A program made the position numbers and the translations under genes. From Planctomonas psychrotolerans (GTDB lineage: Bacteria; Actinomycetota; Actinomycetes; Actinomycetales; Microbacteriaceae), in assembly GCF_008642235.1 (NCBI RefSeq), contig NZ_SJEV01000001.1, forward strand, positions 1,754,400-1,818,399: a DNA stretch of 64,000 nucleotides, read 5' to 3'. Below, in pieces: positions 39,235 through 47,692 of the stretch (position 1 is the first letter of the stretch; each line of letters starts with the position of its first letter). Under the pieces are notes generated by a model that saw only the letters and a list, made by a program, of their open reading frames with translations, was not told where the DNA came from and searched no databases.

Positions 39235-39558
39235 ATGGGCAAGATGATCTACGGGCCGCAGGGCGATGAGATCCAATTCGATGACCGGCTTCTGGCCCAC
39301 TTGCAAGTCGCGATCATCACGAAGTTCCGCCGGAACGAGTGCTTCGCCTTCACCTTCGTCCACGCGATGGAAGAAGGTAGCGGCCGAAGCACCATCTGGC
39401 TGCACCCCACCGTTCCCCTGCGCTTCCGATACGCCGGGACGAGAGAAGCCAAGCTCAACAGGGACTGGCTCGAGCGTCTGCTCGTGTCGGCGAACTCCAC
39501 CACGGGCCTGCGCCCCGTCGACGAACCGGCCCCGGAGTCGGCTAGCGTCGTCCCATGA
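39235..39558 (+). CDS. DUF7882 family protein
   Basis: A 107-residue protein of a family common in Microbacteriaceae and often misnamed as DNA ligase. It starts MGKMIYG and contains FDDRLLAHLQVAIITKFRRN, GSGRSTIWLHPTVPLRFRYAG and a C-terminal NRDWLERLLVSANSTTGL. GGAG nine bases upstream supports ATG 39235. The function is unknown. Its stop overlaps the acylphosphatase start as ATGA. Confidence 0.85.
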   Translation: MGKMIYGPQGDEIQFDDRLLAHLQVAIITKFRRNECFAFTFVHAMEEGSGRSTIWLHPTVPLRFRYAGTREAKLNRDWLERLLVSANSTTGLRPVDEPAPESASVVP

Positions 39559-39833
39559 CGGAGGAACGCATCGGGCGGCGCGCGATCGTGCGCGGTGAGG
39601 TGCAGGGCGTCGGGTTCCGGATGAACGCGCGCGAGCGGGCGCGCGAACTCGGGGTGAGCGGCGTGGCTCGCAACCTCCCCGACGGCAGCGTCGAGGTTCT
39701 CGTGGAGGGCGACGCGGCGGCGGTGAACGCGATGCTCGAGTGGCTGCAGCACGGGCCGCAGTACGCGCGCGTCGACTCCGTCGAGGTGACGGAGCATCCC
39801 CCGACCGGGGAGGCCGGCTTCCAGGTGGAGTGA
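39555..39833 (+). CDS. acyP: Acylphosphatase
   Basis: Small cytoplasmic enzyme of 92 residues that hydrolyses acyl phosphates. The catalytic loop is VRGEVQGVGFRMNARERARELG, with the Arg of GFR as the phosphate-binding residue, and the conserved Asn lies in GVARNLPDGSVEVLVEG. Length is exactly typical. It is translationally coupled to the DUF7882 gene. Confidence 0.93.
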   Translation: MTEERIGRRAIVRGEVQGVGFRMNARERARELGVSGVARNLPDGSVEVLVEGDAAAVNAMLEWLQHGPQYARVDSVEVTEHPPTGEAGFQVE

Positions 39834-39982
39834 GGCGGCGTCTTCGCATCGCCGCCGCACCGGTGCGGCCACCGCGCGCAGTGCGCCGTCGGAGCGGCAG
39901 GGGCCGTCGTGTGGCCGGCGGGTGTGCCGAGTCGTGTGGTTGGCTCCGCTGTCGGCTTGCCCGCGGAGTAGCGTCGGGACCC

Positions 39983-41803
39983 GTGACCTTCACCGCCCCG
40001 CCCCCGTTCACCACCCGCCCTGATCTCGCCGGCAGCTTCGGCATGACGTCGTCCACGCACTGGCTCGCGACCGCTACGGCGCAGGCCGTGCTCGAGCGCG
40101 GGGGCAACGCCTTCGACGCGGCGACCGCGGGGGCCTTCGTGCTGCACGTCGTCGAGCCGCACCTGAACGGTCCGGGCGGTGACATGACGGCTGTCTTCGC
40201 CACGGCGGAGGATCCCGCGACCCCGATCGTGCTGATGGGGCAGGGGCCCGCGCCGGCGGCCGCGTCTGCCGAGCGCTACCGCGCGGAGGGTCTCGACCTC
40301 GTGCCGGGCGCGGGAGCGCTCGCGGCCGCGGTGCCGGGCGCCGTGGATGCCTGGCTGCTCCTGCTGCGCGACCACGGAACGTGGGAGCTCGCCGACGTGC
40401 TCACCTTCGCCATCGGTTACGCGCGGGACGGCCATCCGATCCTGCCGAGCGCGAGCCGCACCATCGCGTCGGTGGCACCGTTGTTCACCGAGCACTGGAC
40501 CACCTCCGCCGAGCAGTGGATGCCGGGAGGCCGCGTGCCCGAAGCCGGGGAGCGTGTCACGAACGAGGCGTACGCGCGCGTGCTCGAGCGGCTCATCGAC
40601 GCGGGTGGCGCGGATGCGACGGAGGGCGGGGACGGGCGGGTGCGGCGCATCGACGCGGCGCGCGCCGAGTGGAGCACCGGCTTCGTCGCGCGCGAGATCG
40701 CGGAGTTCGTGCGCACCCCGCACCGCCACTCCTCGGGTACCGACCACGCGGGCGTGATCACGGCCGACGACTTCGCCGCTTTCCGCGCGACCGAGGAGCC
40801 GGCCGCGACGATCACGTTCCGCGGTCACGTCATCGCCAAGACCGGCCCGTGGGGGCAGGGTCCGGCCCTCCTCCAGACCCTCAAGATCCTCGAGGGATTC
40901 GACGACGAGCGGCTGGACCCGTCGACCGCGCTCGGCGCCCACACCATCCTCGAGGCCCAGAAGCTCGCGATGGCCGACCGCGACGCCTATTACGGTGATG
41001 CCGACGTGCCGCTCGATCACCTCCTGTCGGACGAGTACGCCGCGGAGCGCCGCGCGCTGATCACCGACGTGGCGTCGCACGACGTGCGACCCGGCGTCGT
41101 TCCGGGCTTCGACGCCTATGCCGCGCCGTTGGTCACCGAGGAGGAGTGGGCGCAGCGCGCGGACGCCGGCTTCGCCGGGGTCGGTGAACCCACGGTCGCC
41201 CGCAGCGGAGTGACCCGGGGCGACACTTGCCACATCGACGTCGTGGATCGGGAGGGCAACATCATCTCGGCTACACCGTCGGGCGGTTGGCTGCAGTCGT
41301 CCCCGACCATCCCGGCCGTGGGGTTCTGCCTCGGTTCGCGTCTGCAGATGACCTGGTTGCAGGACGGCACGCCGTCCACGCTCACCGCGGGCAAGCGACC
41401 GCGCACCACGCTCACCCCCACGCTGGTGTTGCGGGATGGCGCACCCGTCGCGGCGTTGGGATCGCCCGGCGGCGACCAGCAGGACCTGTGGCAGCTGCCC
41501 TACCTGCTGCGCACGATCGTGGGCGGGTACTCACCGCAGCAGGCGGTTGACGCTCCGACGTTCCACTCCACCTCCTTCGCCGGGTCGTTCTATCCGCGCA
41601 CGTGGACGCCCGGCGGCGCCGTGCTCGAGGACCGACTGCGAGGCGACGTGATCGACGACCTGGAGCGCCGTGGACACGCGGTCGCGCGGGCGGGGGACTG
41701 GGCGCTGGGCAGGCTGTGCGTCGTCGTGCGCGACCCGGACACCGGCATGCTCGGTGCGGCCGCGAACCCCCGCGGCGCGCAGGGCTACGCCGCCGGGCGC
41801 TGA
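39983..41803 (+). CDS. Gamma-glutamyltransferase family protein
   Basis: Ntn hydrolase of 606 residues that matures by self-cleavage. The large-subunit part has GMTSSTHWLATATAQAVLERGGNAFDAATA and HLNGPGGDMTAVF. The small subunit should begin at the threonine of GDTCHIDVVDREGNIISATP (about residue 415), and SPGGDQQDLWQLP lies near the C-terminus. No signal peptide is visible from GTG 39983, so it would be cytoplasmic, as in the oxamate amidohydrolase/acylase-like branch rather than secreted glutathione-degrading Ggt. It stands alone. Confidence 0.88.
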   Translation: MTFTAPPPFTTRPDLAGSFGMTSSTHWLATATAQAVLERGGNAFDAATAGAFVLHVVEPHLNGPGGDMTAVFATAEDPATPIVLMGQGPAPAAASAERYRAEGLDLVPGAGALAAAVPGAVDAWLLLLRDHGTWELADVLTFAIGYARDGHPILPSASRTIASVAPLFTEHWTTSAEQWMPGGRVPEAGERVTNEAYARVLERLIDAGGADATEGGDGRVRRIDAARAEWSTGFVAREIAEFVRTPHRHSSGTDHAGVITADDFAAFRATEEPAATITFRGHVIAKTGPWGQGPALLQTLKILEGFDDERLDPSTALGAHTILEAQKLAMADRDAYYGDADVPLDHLLSDEYAAERRALITDVASHDVRPGVVPGFDAYAAPLVTEEEWAQRADAGFAGVGEPTVARSGVTRGDTCHIDVVDREGNIISATPSGGWLQSSPTIPAVGFCLGSRLQMTWLQDGTPSTLTAGKRPRTTLTPTLVLRDGAPVAALGSPGGDQQDLWQLPYLLRTIVGGYSPQQAVDAPTFHSTSFAGSFYPRTWTPGGAVLEDRLRGDVIDDLERRGHAVARAGDWALGRLCVVVRDPDTGMLGAAANPRGAQGYAAGR

Positions 41804-41850
41804 CCCGGCACGCGCGCGGTACGGATAAGGCCCGGGCGCGCGGCCCGCGG

Positions 41851-42141
41851 TCAGGCGACGACCCGCCACCGACCCCCGACGCGCTCGGTCAGCGCCCAGT
41901 GCGGCACGTCCGCCAGCCTCGCCACGGTGGCGGCCACGTGGCCACCGACCTGCGCGGCGACCTCGGCATCGTCCTCGGTGAAGCGCACGGTGACCCGCGC
42001 GGCGCCCGCGACCACGTCCACCGCGGAAGCCTCCACTGTTGCGAGCTCCGCCGCGGCCGCCGATGCGGCCGGCAGCACGGCCGCGGGGTCGATGCCGGGG
42101 CGGAGCGCACCGATGGTCATGGTGATCCGGTAGGAGGGCAT
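41851..42141 (-). CDS. Hypothetical protein of 96 residues
   Basis: Small protein starting MPSYRITMTIGALRPGIDPAAV. Alternating strand and Ala-rich helix pattern (AAELATVEASAVDVVAGAARVTVRFTEDD) suggests a small alpha/beta ferredoxin-like fold. The C-terminal PHWALTERVGGRWRVVA is conserved-looking. No known domain is recognised. Its ATG lies at 42141, divergent from the permease. Confidence 0.68.
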   Translation of the reverse strand: MPSYRITMTIGALRPGIDPAAVLPAASAAAAELATVEASAVDVVAGAARVTVRFTEDDAEVAAQVGGHVAATVARLADVPHWALTERVGGRWRVVA

Positions 42142-42260
42142 CCGACCAGCGTAGGGCGGTGTCGATTCGGAGACGTCACCCGCGCTACCGGCATCGGCGT
42201 TGCCGGATGTTCACCGCATCACCATAACCTGTGCAGCGTCCACGATGGTGGATCACGGCA

Positions 42261-43535
42261 ATGAATCGGAGAACGGTGAGCGATCATCCCGCGCTGAGAC
42301 GGCGCCTCGGCCTCGCGGATGCGGTGGTGCTCGGCCTCGGATCCATGATCGGTGCCGGTGTGTTCGTGGCCTTCGCTCCGGCGGCGGCCGCAGCCGGATC
42401 CGGGCTCCTTCTCGCACTGGCCCTCGCGGCGGCCGTCGCGTACTGCAACGCCACGTCGTCCGCGCAACTCGCGGCGCAGTACCCGACGTCCGGCGGCACG
42501 TACGTCTACGGGCGCGAGCGACTCGGTCACTGGCCCGGCTTTCTCGCGGGCTGGAGCTTCGTCGTGGGCAAAACGGCGAGCTGCGCCGCCATGGCGCTGA
42601 CCTTCGCGGCCTACGCCGCTCCCGAGGGCTGGGAGAAGCCGGTGGCTGCGGCTGCGGTGATCGCGCTCACGACCGTCAACTACTTCGGCATCACCCGCAC
42701 CGCGGCGCTCACCCGCGTCATCGTCACCGCCGTGCTGGCGGTGCTGGCGCTCGTGGTCGCCGCCGGCCTCGCGACGGGTGCCGCGCCTCCCGCCGACATC
42801 GGCGGGAACGACCTGACGGGGGACTGGTACGGAACTCTGCAGGCCGCCGGTCTGCTCTTCTTCGCCTTCGCGGGATACGCGCGGATCGCGACCCTGGGCG
42901 AGGAGGTGCGGGATCCGTCGCGCACGATTCCCCGCGCCATCCTCACCGCCCTCGGTGTCACCCTCGCGGTCTATGCTGTGCTCGCGCTGACGGCCCTCGC
43001 GGTGCTCGGGCCAGCGCGACTGGCCGCTTCATCCGCGCCGTTGCTCGATGTCGTGATCGCCGCCGGCTGGGACTGGGCATCGCCCGTGGTGCGAGCGGGG
43101 GCAGCCGCGGCCTCGCTCGGGGCGCTCCTCGCGCTGGTCGCCGGGATCGGACGCACCGGGCTCGCGATGGCCCGCAACGGCGACCTGCCCGGTTGGCTCG
43201 CCGCGGTGCATCCGCGTCACAGCGTGCCGCATCACGCGGAGCTCGCGCTCGCGGCGGTGGTGATCGTGCTCGTACTCACGCTGGACGTGCGCGGCGCCAT
43301 CGGGTTCTCGTCCTTCGGGGTGCTGCTCTACTACCTCGTGGCGAATGCGTCGGCTTTCACGCAGGCGCCGACCGATCGCCGCTTCCCCCGCGTCGTGCAG
43401 GTCGCGGGCGCCGTCGGATGCGTCGTGCTCGTTGCGACGCTGCCCCCGGAGTCGATCGTCGGCGGCATCGCCGTGCTCGCGGTCGGTGTCGTGTATCGCC
43501 TCACCGTGCTGCGCCGCGCCCGCTCCCGCCGCTGA
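42261..43535 (+). CDS. APC-family amino acid permease (second copy)
   Basis: Secondary transporter of 424 residues with about twelve membrane segments. The first segment has GLGSMIGAGVFVAFAPAAAA, typical of the APC superfamily; QYPTSGGTYVYGRERLG follows and GEEVRDPSRTIPRAI is the central loop. ATG 42261 is preceded by GGTGG seven bases upstream. An earlier GTG at 42231 and a later GTG at 42276 are alternatives. It is not closely similar to the permease at 32.5 kb. Its substrate is unknown. A repeat array begins 12 bases after the stop. Confidence 0.9.
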   Translation: MNRRTVSDHPALRRRLGLADAVVLGLGSMIGAGVFVAFAPAAAAAGSGLLLALALAAAVAYCNATSSAQLAAQYPTSGGTYVYGRERLGHWPGFLAGWSFVVGKTASCAAMALTFAAYAAPEGWEKPVAAAAVIALTTVNYFGITRTAALTRVIVTAVLAVLALVVAAGLATGAAPPADIGGNDLTGDWYGTLQAAGLLFFAFAGYARIATLGEEVRDPSRTIPRAILTALGVTLAVYAVLALTALAVLGPARLAASSAPLLDVVIAAGWDWASPVVRAGAAAASLGALLALVAGIGRTGLAMARNGDLPGWLAAVHPRHSVPHHAELALAAVVIVLVLTLDVRGAIGFSSFGVLLYYLVANASAFTQAPTDRRFPRVVQVAGAVGCVVLVATLPPESIVGGIAVLAVGVVYRLTVLRRARSRR

Positions 43536-43547
43536 GCCCGCGCCCCC

Positions 43548-43706
43548 GGTCGCTGAGCGCGTCGTGGCGGGCACCCCACGGGTCGCTGAGCTTGGCGGGG
43601 CGACGAAACCCCACGGTCGCTGAGCTTGTCGAAGCGAGGGAACCCCGCGGTCGCTGAGCTTGTCGAAGCGACGAAACCCCACGGTCGCTGAGCTTGTCGA
43701 AGCGGC
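43548..43706. repeat. Array of five 34-base palindromic repeats (GTCGCT type)
   Basis: Units start at 43548, 43581, 43615, 43649 and 43683, a period of 33-34 bases. The best copies read GGTCGCTGAGCTTGTCGAAGCGAC, with arms GTCGCT and AGCGAC around a short loop; the first copy is degenerate. The tails between (GAAACCCCAC) are also repeated, so this is not a repeat-spacer array. With the following inverted array it fills the 331-base space between the permease and the nucleotidyltransferase gene. Confidence 0.92.
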
Positions 43707-43728
43707 GCAACGGATGCGGGCACCTAGC

Positions 43729-43874
43729 GTCCCTTCGACAGGCTCAGGGACCGTGTCCTCCGATGCAGCGTCCCTTCGACTGGCTCAGGGACCGTGCCCT
43801 TCGAAGCCGCGTCCCTTCGACGGGCTCAGGGACCGTGTCCTCTGATGCAGCGTCCCTTCGACGGGCTCAGGAAC
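43729..43874. repeat. Array of four 41-base palindromic repeats (GTCCCT type, opposite orientation)
   Basis: Units start at 43729, 43770, 43811 and 43852, an exact 41-base period. Each contains GTCCCTTCGACNGGCTCAGGGACC, whose arms GTCCCT and AGGGAC keep pairing although the bases differ from the neighbouring GTCGCT type. The last copy has AGGAAC and contains the stop codon of the nucleotidyltransferase gene. Confidence 0.92.
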
Positions 43875-44379
43875 CGTGTCCTCCGGGGTCGCGGAGCAGG
43901 GCCTCGAGGAGCGGGATGTCGTGCCGATCCACGTCGCGGAGCTCATAGCCCCGCCGGAACTCGAGCTGCTGCGCGGCGCTCAGGCAGGGAACAGTGCTGC
44001 CGTCGATGACGCCGGTGGTGAAGGCGTCGGCGGCATACCGGAAATTCGCGCCGTCGAGACCGGCCTGCACGGCGCTTCCATCGTGCTCGAATCGCACCGG
44101 ATGCACGTCCACGCATCGACCATCGGGCGCGGTCAGTTCCAGCCGGGACGGGAGCCAATCCACCGAGATGTGGAAGCCGTGATCGCCCAACAGGACGACC
44201 AGGCGATCCAGCGCGTCGGCGTCCACGGCGAGGTCGACGTCACCATGCGGGCGGGTCTGTTGCCCGACGAGGGCATCGACGCCCCAGCCGCCACCGATCC
44301 AGGCGGAAATGCCCGCATTCTGGAGGAGTGCGAGCAGCTCGACGACGGCCGCATCCGGCATGTCCTGGGCGTCGCCCAT
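43867..44379 (-). CDS. Nucleotidyltransferase of the ANT(2'')/lincosamide (LinA/AadB-like) family
   Basis: A 170-residue nucleotidyltransferase. GGGWGVDALVGQQTRPHGDVD is the family signature and includes the metal-binding DVD pair; the third acidic residue is likely in CVDVHPVRFE. The C-terminal segment RRGYELRDVDRHDIPLLEALL resembles the end of LinA/AadB proteins. Relatives adenylylate aminoglycosides or lincosamides, but chromosomal members are often of unknown substrate, so resistance should not be assumed. The last residues and stop codon are formed by a palindromic repeat copy, so the C-terminus may have been altered by repeat insertion. Confidence 0.8.
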   Translation of the reverse strand: MGDAQDMPDAAVVELLALLQNAGISAWIGGGWGVDALVGQQTRPHGDVDLAVDADALDRLVVLLGDHGFHISVDWLPSRLELTAPDGRCVDVHPVRFEHDGSAVQAGLDGANFRYAADAFTTGVIDGSTVPCLSAAQQLEFRRGYELRDVDRHDIPLLEALLRDPGGHGS

Positions 44380-44398
44380 GACGACGAGCGGTCGTGCG

Positions 44399-44596
44399 CT
44401 ACGCGGGGTCGGACTCCTCGGGGTCGGACTCCTCGGGGTCGGACTCCTCGGAGTCGGCCGCGCCGGCGTCGGCGGGCTCGTCCTCTTCGGGCTCGAAGGT
44501 CGACGGCTTCCCGTGCCCGACGGCGATGCCCTCCGCGGTGTCGGGGATGGTGTTGTCGGAGCCGACGGTGTCTTCGGGCTCGTTCTTCTCAGCCAT
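44399..44596 (-). CDS. Small acidic protein with SDPEE repeats
   Basis: A 65-residue acidic protein, MAEKNEPEDTVGSDNTIPDT, ending in three ESDPE-type repeats. GGAAGGA upstream of ATG 44596 supports translation. The C-terminal repeats come from three identical 15-base units. No domain is seen and the protein is probably disordered. Function unknown. Confidence 0.68.
   Translation of the reverse strand: MAEKNEPEDTVGSDNTIPDTAEGIAVGHGKPSTFEPEEDEPADAGAADSEESDPEESDPEESDPA
44406..44450. repeat. Three tandem 15-base units in the small acidic gene
   Basis: GGGTCGGACTCCTCG is repeated exactly at 44406-44420, 44421-44435 and 44436-44450, with a partial fourth copy after it. It encodes SDPEE units at the C-terminus of the small acidic protein. 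Confidence 0.9.
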
Positions 44597-44679
44597 GGTC
44601 GTCCTTCCAGATGGGGTATTCCCTGTCGAGCCTACGACTCCGCCGGGGCGGATGACGCGGAGGTCCGCGCGGGGAAGGC

Positions 44680-45168
44680 CTATCGGGTCATCCGCAGTGC
44701 GCGGAGGTCCTCCCACGCCGGTTCGGTCTTCGTGATGCCATCGACGACGAAGCCGTGCTTGCGATAGAACGACAGGGCTCGGTGGTTGTCCGCCGCCACC
44801 CAGAGGAAGGCCGGCGCGTCGCTGATCGCGGCGTCGAGCAGCGCGACGCCGATCCCGGTGCCGTAGTAGTCGCTCAGCAGATACATCGCATGCAACTGGG
44901 TTTCGCGCGGCGCCTCGTCCTCCCGCGATTCGCCCGCGAGGGCGAAGCCGACGATGCGGCCGTCGACCTCGGCGAGGAACGAACGGTTGGGCCGTCCGAT
45001 CACGTCCTGCCACATACCGACCCGCTCGTTCACGGACATGCCGGCGAGGAACGCATCCGACAGGATGCCCTCGTACGTCTCCCGCCACGAGGCGACATGC
45101 ACGGCGCCGAGCTTCGGTGCGTCCTCCGGTCGTGGACGACGGATCACTGTGCGGTCGGGCAACGCCAT
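44680..45168 (-). CDS. GNAT-family N-acetyltransferase
   Basis: Acetyl-CoA-dependent acyltransferase of 162 residues. The GNAT fold is visible: IRRPRPEDAPKLGAVHVASWRETYEGI, then FLAEVDGRIVGFALAGESR, the acetyl-CoA loop in LHAMYLLSDYYGTGIGVALLDAAI, and the C-terminal LSFYRKHGFVVDG. ATG 45168 is chosen; a GTG three codons earlier is possible. The acceptor is unknown. It is a single gene facing the helicase terminator. Confidence 0.87.
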   Translation of the reverse strand: MALPDRTVIRRPRPEDAPKLGAVHVASWRETYEGILSDAFLAGMSVNERVGMWQDVIGRPNRSFLAEVDGRIVGFALAGESREDEAPRETQLHAMYLLSDYYGTGIGVALLDAAISDAPAFLWVAADNHRALSFYRKHGFVVDGITKTEPAWEDLRALRMTR

Positions 45169-45221
45169 GCGGTACACGCTAGCGGAGGCTCGGGCGGCTC
45201 CCTTACGGCCTGTCGAACGGA

Positions 45222-45255
45222 ACGGGCCCGCGCATCCGAAGAAGCGCGGGCCCGT
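45222..45255 (-). terminator. Strong hairpin after the DEAD-box helicase gene
   Basis: Perfect 12-base stem ACGGGCCCGCGC (45222-45233) with GCGCGGGCCCGT (45244-45255) and a ten-base loop, 16 bases after the helicase stop. Only a weak T-rich stretch follows on the minus strand, so it may act as a terminator or a 3' end stabiliser. Confidence 0.7.
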
Positions 45256-45270
45256 GTCGGGTAAGGGAGA

Positions 45271-46803
45271 TCAGCGACCGGAACGGCCGCGTCCACCGCC
45301 CTGCGACATGGCGACGAGACCGCCGCCGTTGGTCGACTTGGCCGCTCCCGAGGGGCGACCGGAGCGGTCGCGACGGGGACGGCCGGAACCGACATCGGAT
45401 CCGGCGCCAACCGAGTTGCCGCCGAACTCCGCGGAGGAGGTGCTGTAGTTGCGGGGCGTGCGACCGCCACCGGAACCGCCACGGGCGGGTGCACCGTCGC
45501 GGTTGGCGCGCTTGCGCTGAGCGTTGGCGCCCTGCGAACCGCCGCGGCCACCGCGTCCGCCGCCGTTGCCCCCACCGTTTCCGCCGGAGACGACGGCCTG
45601 GCGCGGAGCGGGCTTGACGTACGCCGCGACCGTTCCCACGAGGGCCTTCACGGCATCCGAGTTCGGCGTGACGGCCTGCGGTGTCACGGTGATGGCGGCC
45701 TTGCGGAGAAGCTGCGCCACGTCCTTGCGCTGAGCGGGGACCACGATGGTCACCACGTCACCGGCGCTGCCCGCACGCGCGGTGCGGCCGGAGCGGTGCA
45801 GGTACGCCTTGTGCTCGGTCGGCGGGTCGACGTGGATCACGAGCTCGATGTCGTCCACGTGCACACCGCGGGCGGCCACATCGGTGGCGACGAGAACCTT
45901 CACGTCGCCGGCGCCGAACGCCGCGAGGTTGCGGTCACGGGCCACCTGCGAGAGGTTGCCGTGCAGGTCGACGGACGGGATTCCCGCGTCGGTGAGCTGC
46001 TTGGCCAGCTTCTTGGCGTGGTGCTTGGTGCGCATGAAGAGGATGCGGCGGCCGGTGCCCGAGGCGAGCGTCTGGACGAGCTCGGTCTTCGCGCTCACCG
46101 AGTCGACCTCGAACACGTGGTGGGTCATCGCGGCGACGGGGGAGTTGGCCTCGTCCACCGAGTGGAGCACCTCGTTCTGCAGGTACTTGCGCACCAGCTT
46201 GTCCACGCCGTTGTCGAGCGTGGCGGAGAACAGCATGCGCTGCCCGCCGCGAGGGGTCTTGTCCATGATGCGCGTGACCACCGGGAGGAAGCCGAGGTCG
46301 GCCATGTGGTCGGCCTCGTCGAGCACGGTGATCTCCACGGCATCCAGGTTCACGAAGCCCTGCTTCATGAGGTCCTCGAGTCGGCCGGGGCAGGCCACGA
46401 CGATGTCGACGCCTGCTTTCAGCGCGGCGACCTGGCGCTGCTGCGAGACGCCACCGAAGATGGTGGTGGACTTGAGGCCGTAGGCGTCGGCCAGCGGCTG
46501 CATCGCGGTCGTGATCTGGGTGGCCAGCTCCCGGGTCGGAGCCAGGATGAGGCCGAGCGGGCGTCCCGGACGACGCGTGCCGCCCGAGAGCGCGCCGCCG
46601 AGGCGGGCGACCATGGGCAGCGCGAAGGCGAGCGTCTTGCCGGAGCCGGTCTTGCCCCGACCGAGCACGTCACGCCCGGCCAGCGTGTCCGGCAGGGTGT
46701 CGATCTGGATGGGGAACGGGCTCGTGATGCCGGCCGCGGTGAGGGCCGAGACGAGCGGGGTGGGCACGCCGAGCGCGCTGAAAGTGGTGGTGTTCGTGGA
46801 CAT
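45271..46803 (-). CDS. DEAD-box RNA helicase
   Basis: ATP-dependent RNA helicase of 510 residues, likely in ribosome assembly or RNA turnover, often cold-induced. All motifs are visible: Q motif around FPIQIDTLPDTLAGRD, GRGKTGSGKT, PTRELATQ, VLDEADHMADLGFL, FSATLDNGV, and VIHVDPPTEHKAYLHRSGRTARAG. The last 110 residues are a Gly/Arg/Asn-rich low-complexity tail (GGNGGGRGGRGG, ending GRGRSGR) that usually contacts RNA. ATG 46803 follows a leader of roughly 150-200 bases with a palindrome, a common arrangement for regulated helicase messages. Confidence 0.94.
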   Translation of the reverse strand: MSTNTTTFSALGVPTPLVSALTAAGITSPFPIQIDTLPDTLAGRDVLGRGKTGSGKTLAFALPMVARLGGALSGGTRRPGRPLGLILAPTRELATQITTAMQPLADAYGLKSTTIFGGVSQQRQVAALKAGVDIVVACPGRLEDLMKQGFVNLDAVEITVLDEADHMADLGFLPVVTRIMDKTPRGGQRMLFSATLDNGVDKLVRKYLQNEVLHSVDEANSPVAAMTHHVFEVDSVSAKTELVQTLASGTGRRILFMRTKHHAKKLAKQLTDAGIPSVDLHGNLSQVARDRNLAAFGAGDVKVLVATDVAARGVHVDDIELVIHVDPPTEHKAYLHRSGRTARAGSAGDVVTIVVPAQRKDVAQLLRKAAITVTPQAVTPNSDAVKALVGTVAAYVKPAPRQAVVSGGNGGGNGGGRGGRGGSQGANAQRKRANRDGAPARGGSGGGRTPRNYSTSSAEFGGNSVGAGSDVGSGRPRRDRSGRPSGAAKSTNGGGLVAMSQGGGRGRSGR

Positions 46804-47030
46804 ACGTGTGGTTCGTGCCTTTCGGGCAGGTGACCCTTCAGCAGGCACAGAGCCGCCGGGAAGGGTAGTGGCGAAGGTGCCGATGGGCACATCCGTTCGC
46901 CGTGAAAAAACCCAGGAATCGCACCGGAACTGTGCCGGCGGCGATGAAAACTTGGCGTTCTACGACGCTGGGAGCGCGCAATTGCGCAACCCAATGACTC
47001 CACCCTAGCGGATGTCGCCGGACGTGCGAC
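46804..47030. other. Leader region of the DEAD-box helicase gene
   Basis: A 227-base space with no gene between DUF1684 and the helicase, both on the minus strand. It contains a perfect 12-base palindrome GCGCAATTGCGC (46976-46987) and a CCGG-armed imperfect hairpin near 46923-46940. No promoter could be fixed with confidence. Confidence 0.5.
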
Positions 47031-47684
47031 CTACCCCGGCATCCGCTCGCCCACTGGAACGGCGCCGCGGAGCGCATTCCCGGGCGGCGCGAGCGGACAC
47101 GCCCACGCCGGATCGTAGGCGCACGACGGGTTGTAGGCGAAGTTCAGATCGAGCACGAGGGCCCGGGGATTCGACCGGGCGACGCCGAGGTCGGCGCCCT
47201 TCACGGTGTCGAGCAGGTAGCGGCCACCGCCGTAGGTGCCGCCGGGCGTGTTCGCGAGCGCATCCTTCACGGGCAGGAACACCCCACCGCCGTAGGTGGC
47301 GAGCCGCCAGACATCGAGGCCGCCGCCCGGCTCCCGTCCCACGGCGGGAATGTTTACGGAGCCGATCAGTTCGAACGGCACGACGCCATCGGTGCCGGTA
47401 TCCACCTCGAGACGCTCGCCGCCACGGTTCGACGGCGCTTGGACCTCGACCTCGAAGCGCCACGCGGGATCGTAGGCGGAGACGGGCAATCCTGAGAAGG
47501 CCGCGCGGTCGGCGCCGACGAGAGGGCTGGCGGGGTGGCGCGCGAACAGATCGTTCCGGCTGCGCACCCAGTGGGCATGGGCATCCGTCGGATCGGTGGC
47601 GCTCCGCCTCCGGACCTCGGCGTAGAGCGCGAAGACACGACGTCGCCAGTCGGCGACATCGAGGATCGAGCGTGCGTCGGGCAT
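47031..47684 (-). CDS. DUF1684 family protein
   Basis: A 217-residue soluble protein matching DUF1684: LVGADRAAFSGLPVSAYDPAW in the first half, the TYGGGRYLLDTVKGADLG stretch, and the diagnostic LDLNFAYNPSCAYDPAWACPLAPPGNAL near the C-terminus. The function of the family is unknown. It ends the minus-strand pair with the SRPBCC gene, eight bases apart. Confidence 0.88.
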   Translation of the reverse strand: MPDARSILDVADWRRRVFALYAEVRRRSATDPTDAHAHWVRSRNDLFARHPASPLVGADRAAFSGLPVSAYDPAWRFEVEVQAPSNRGGERLEVDTGTDGVVPFELIGSVNIPAVGREPGGGLDVWRLATYGGGVFLPVKDALANTPGGTYGGGRYLLDTVKGADLGVARSNPRALVLDLNFAYNPSCAYDPAWACPLAPPGNALRGAVPVGERMPG

Positions 47685-47692
47685 GGCCGGTG

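Noticed and set aside
43548-43874. Regular repeats that look like a CRISPR array
   Set aside because: The sequences between cores are themselves repeated, the repeats switch orientation midway, and no cas gene is present.
43867-44379. Calling the nucleotidyltransferase an antibiotic resistance gene
   Set aside because: Only the family signature is visible; substrate specificity cannot be read and the gene has normal chromosomal context.
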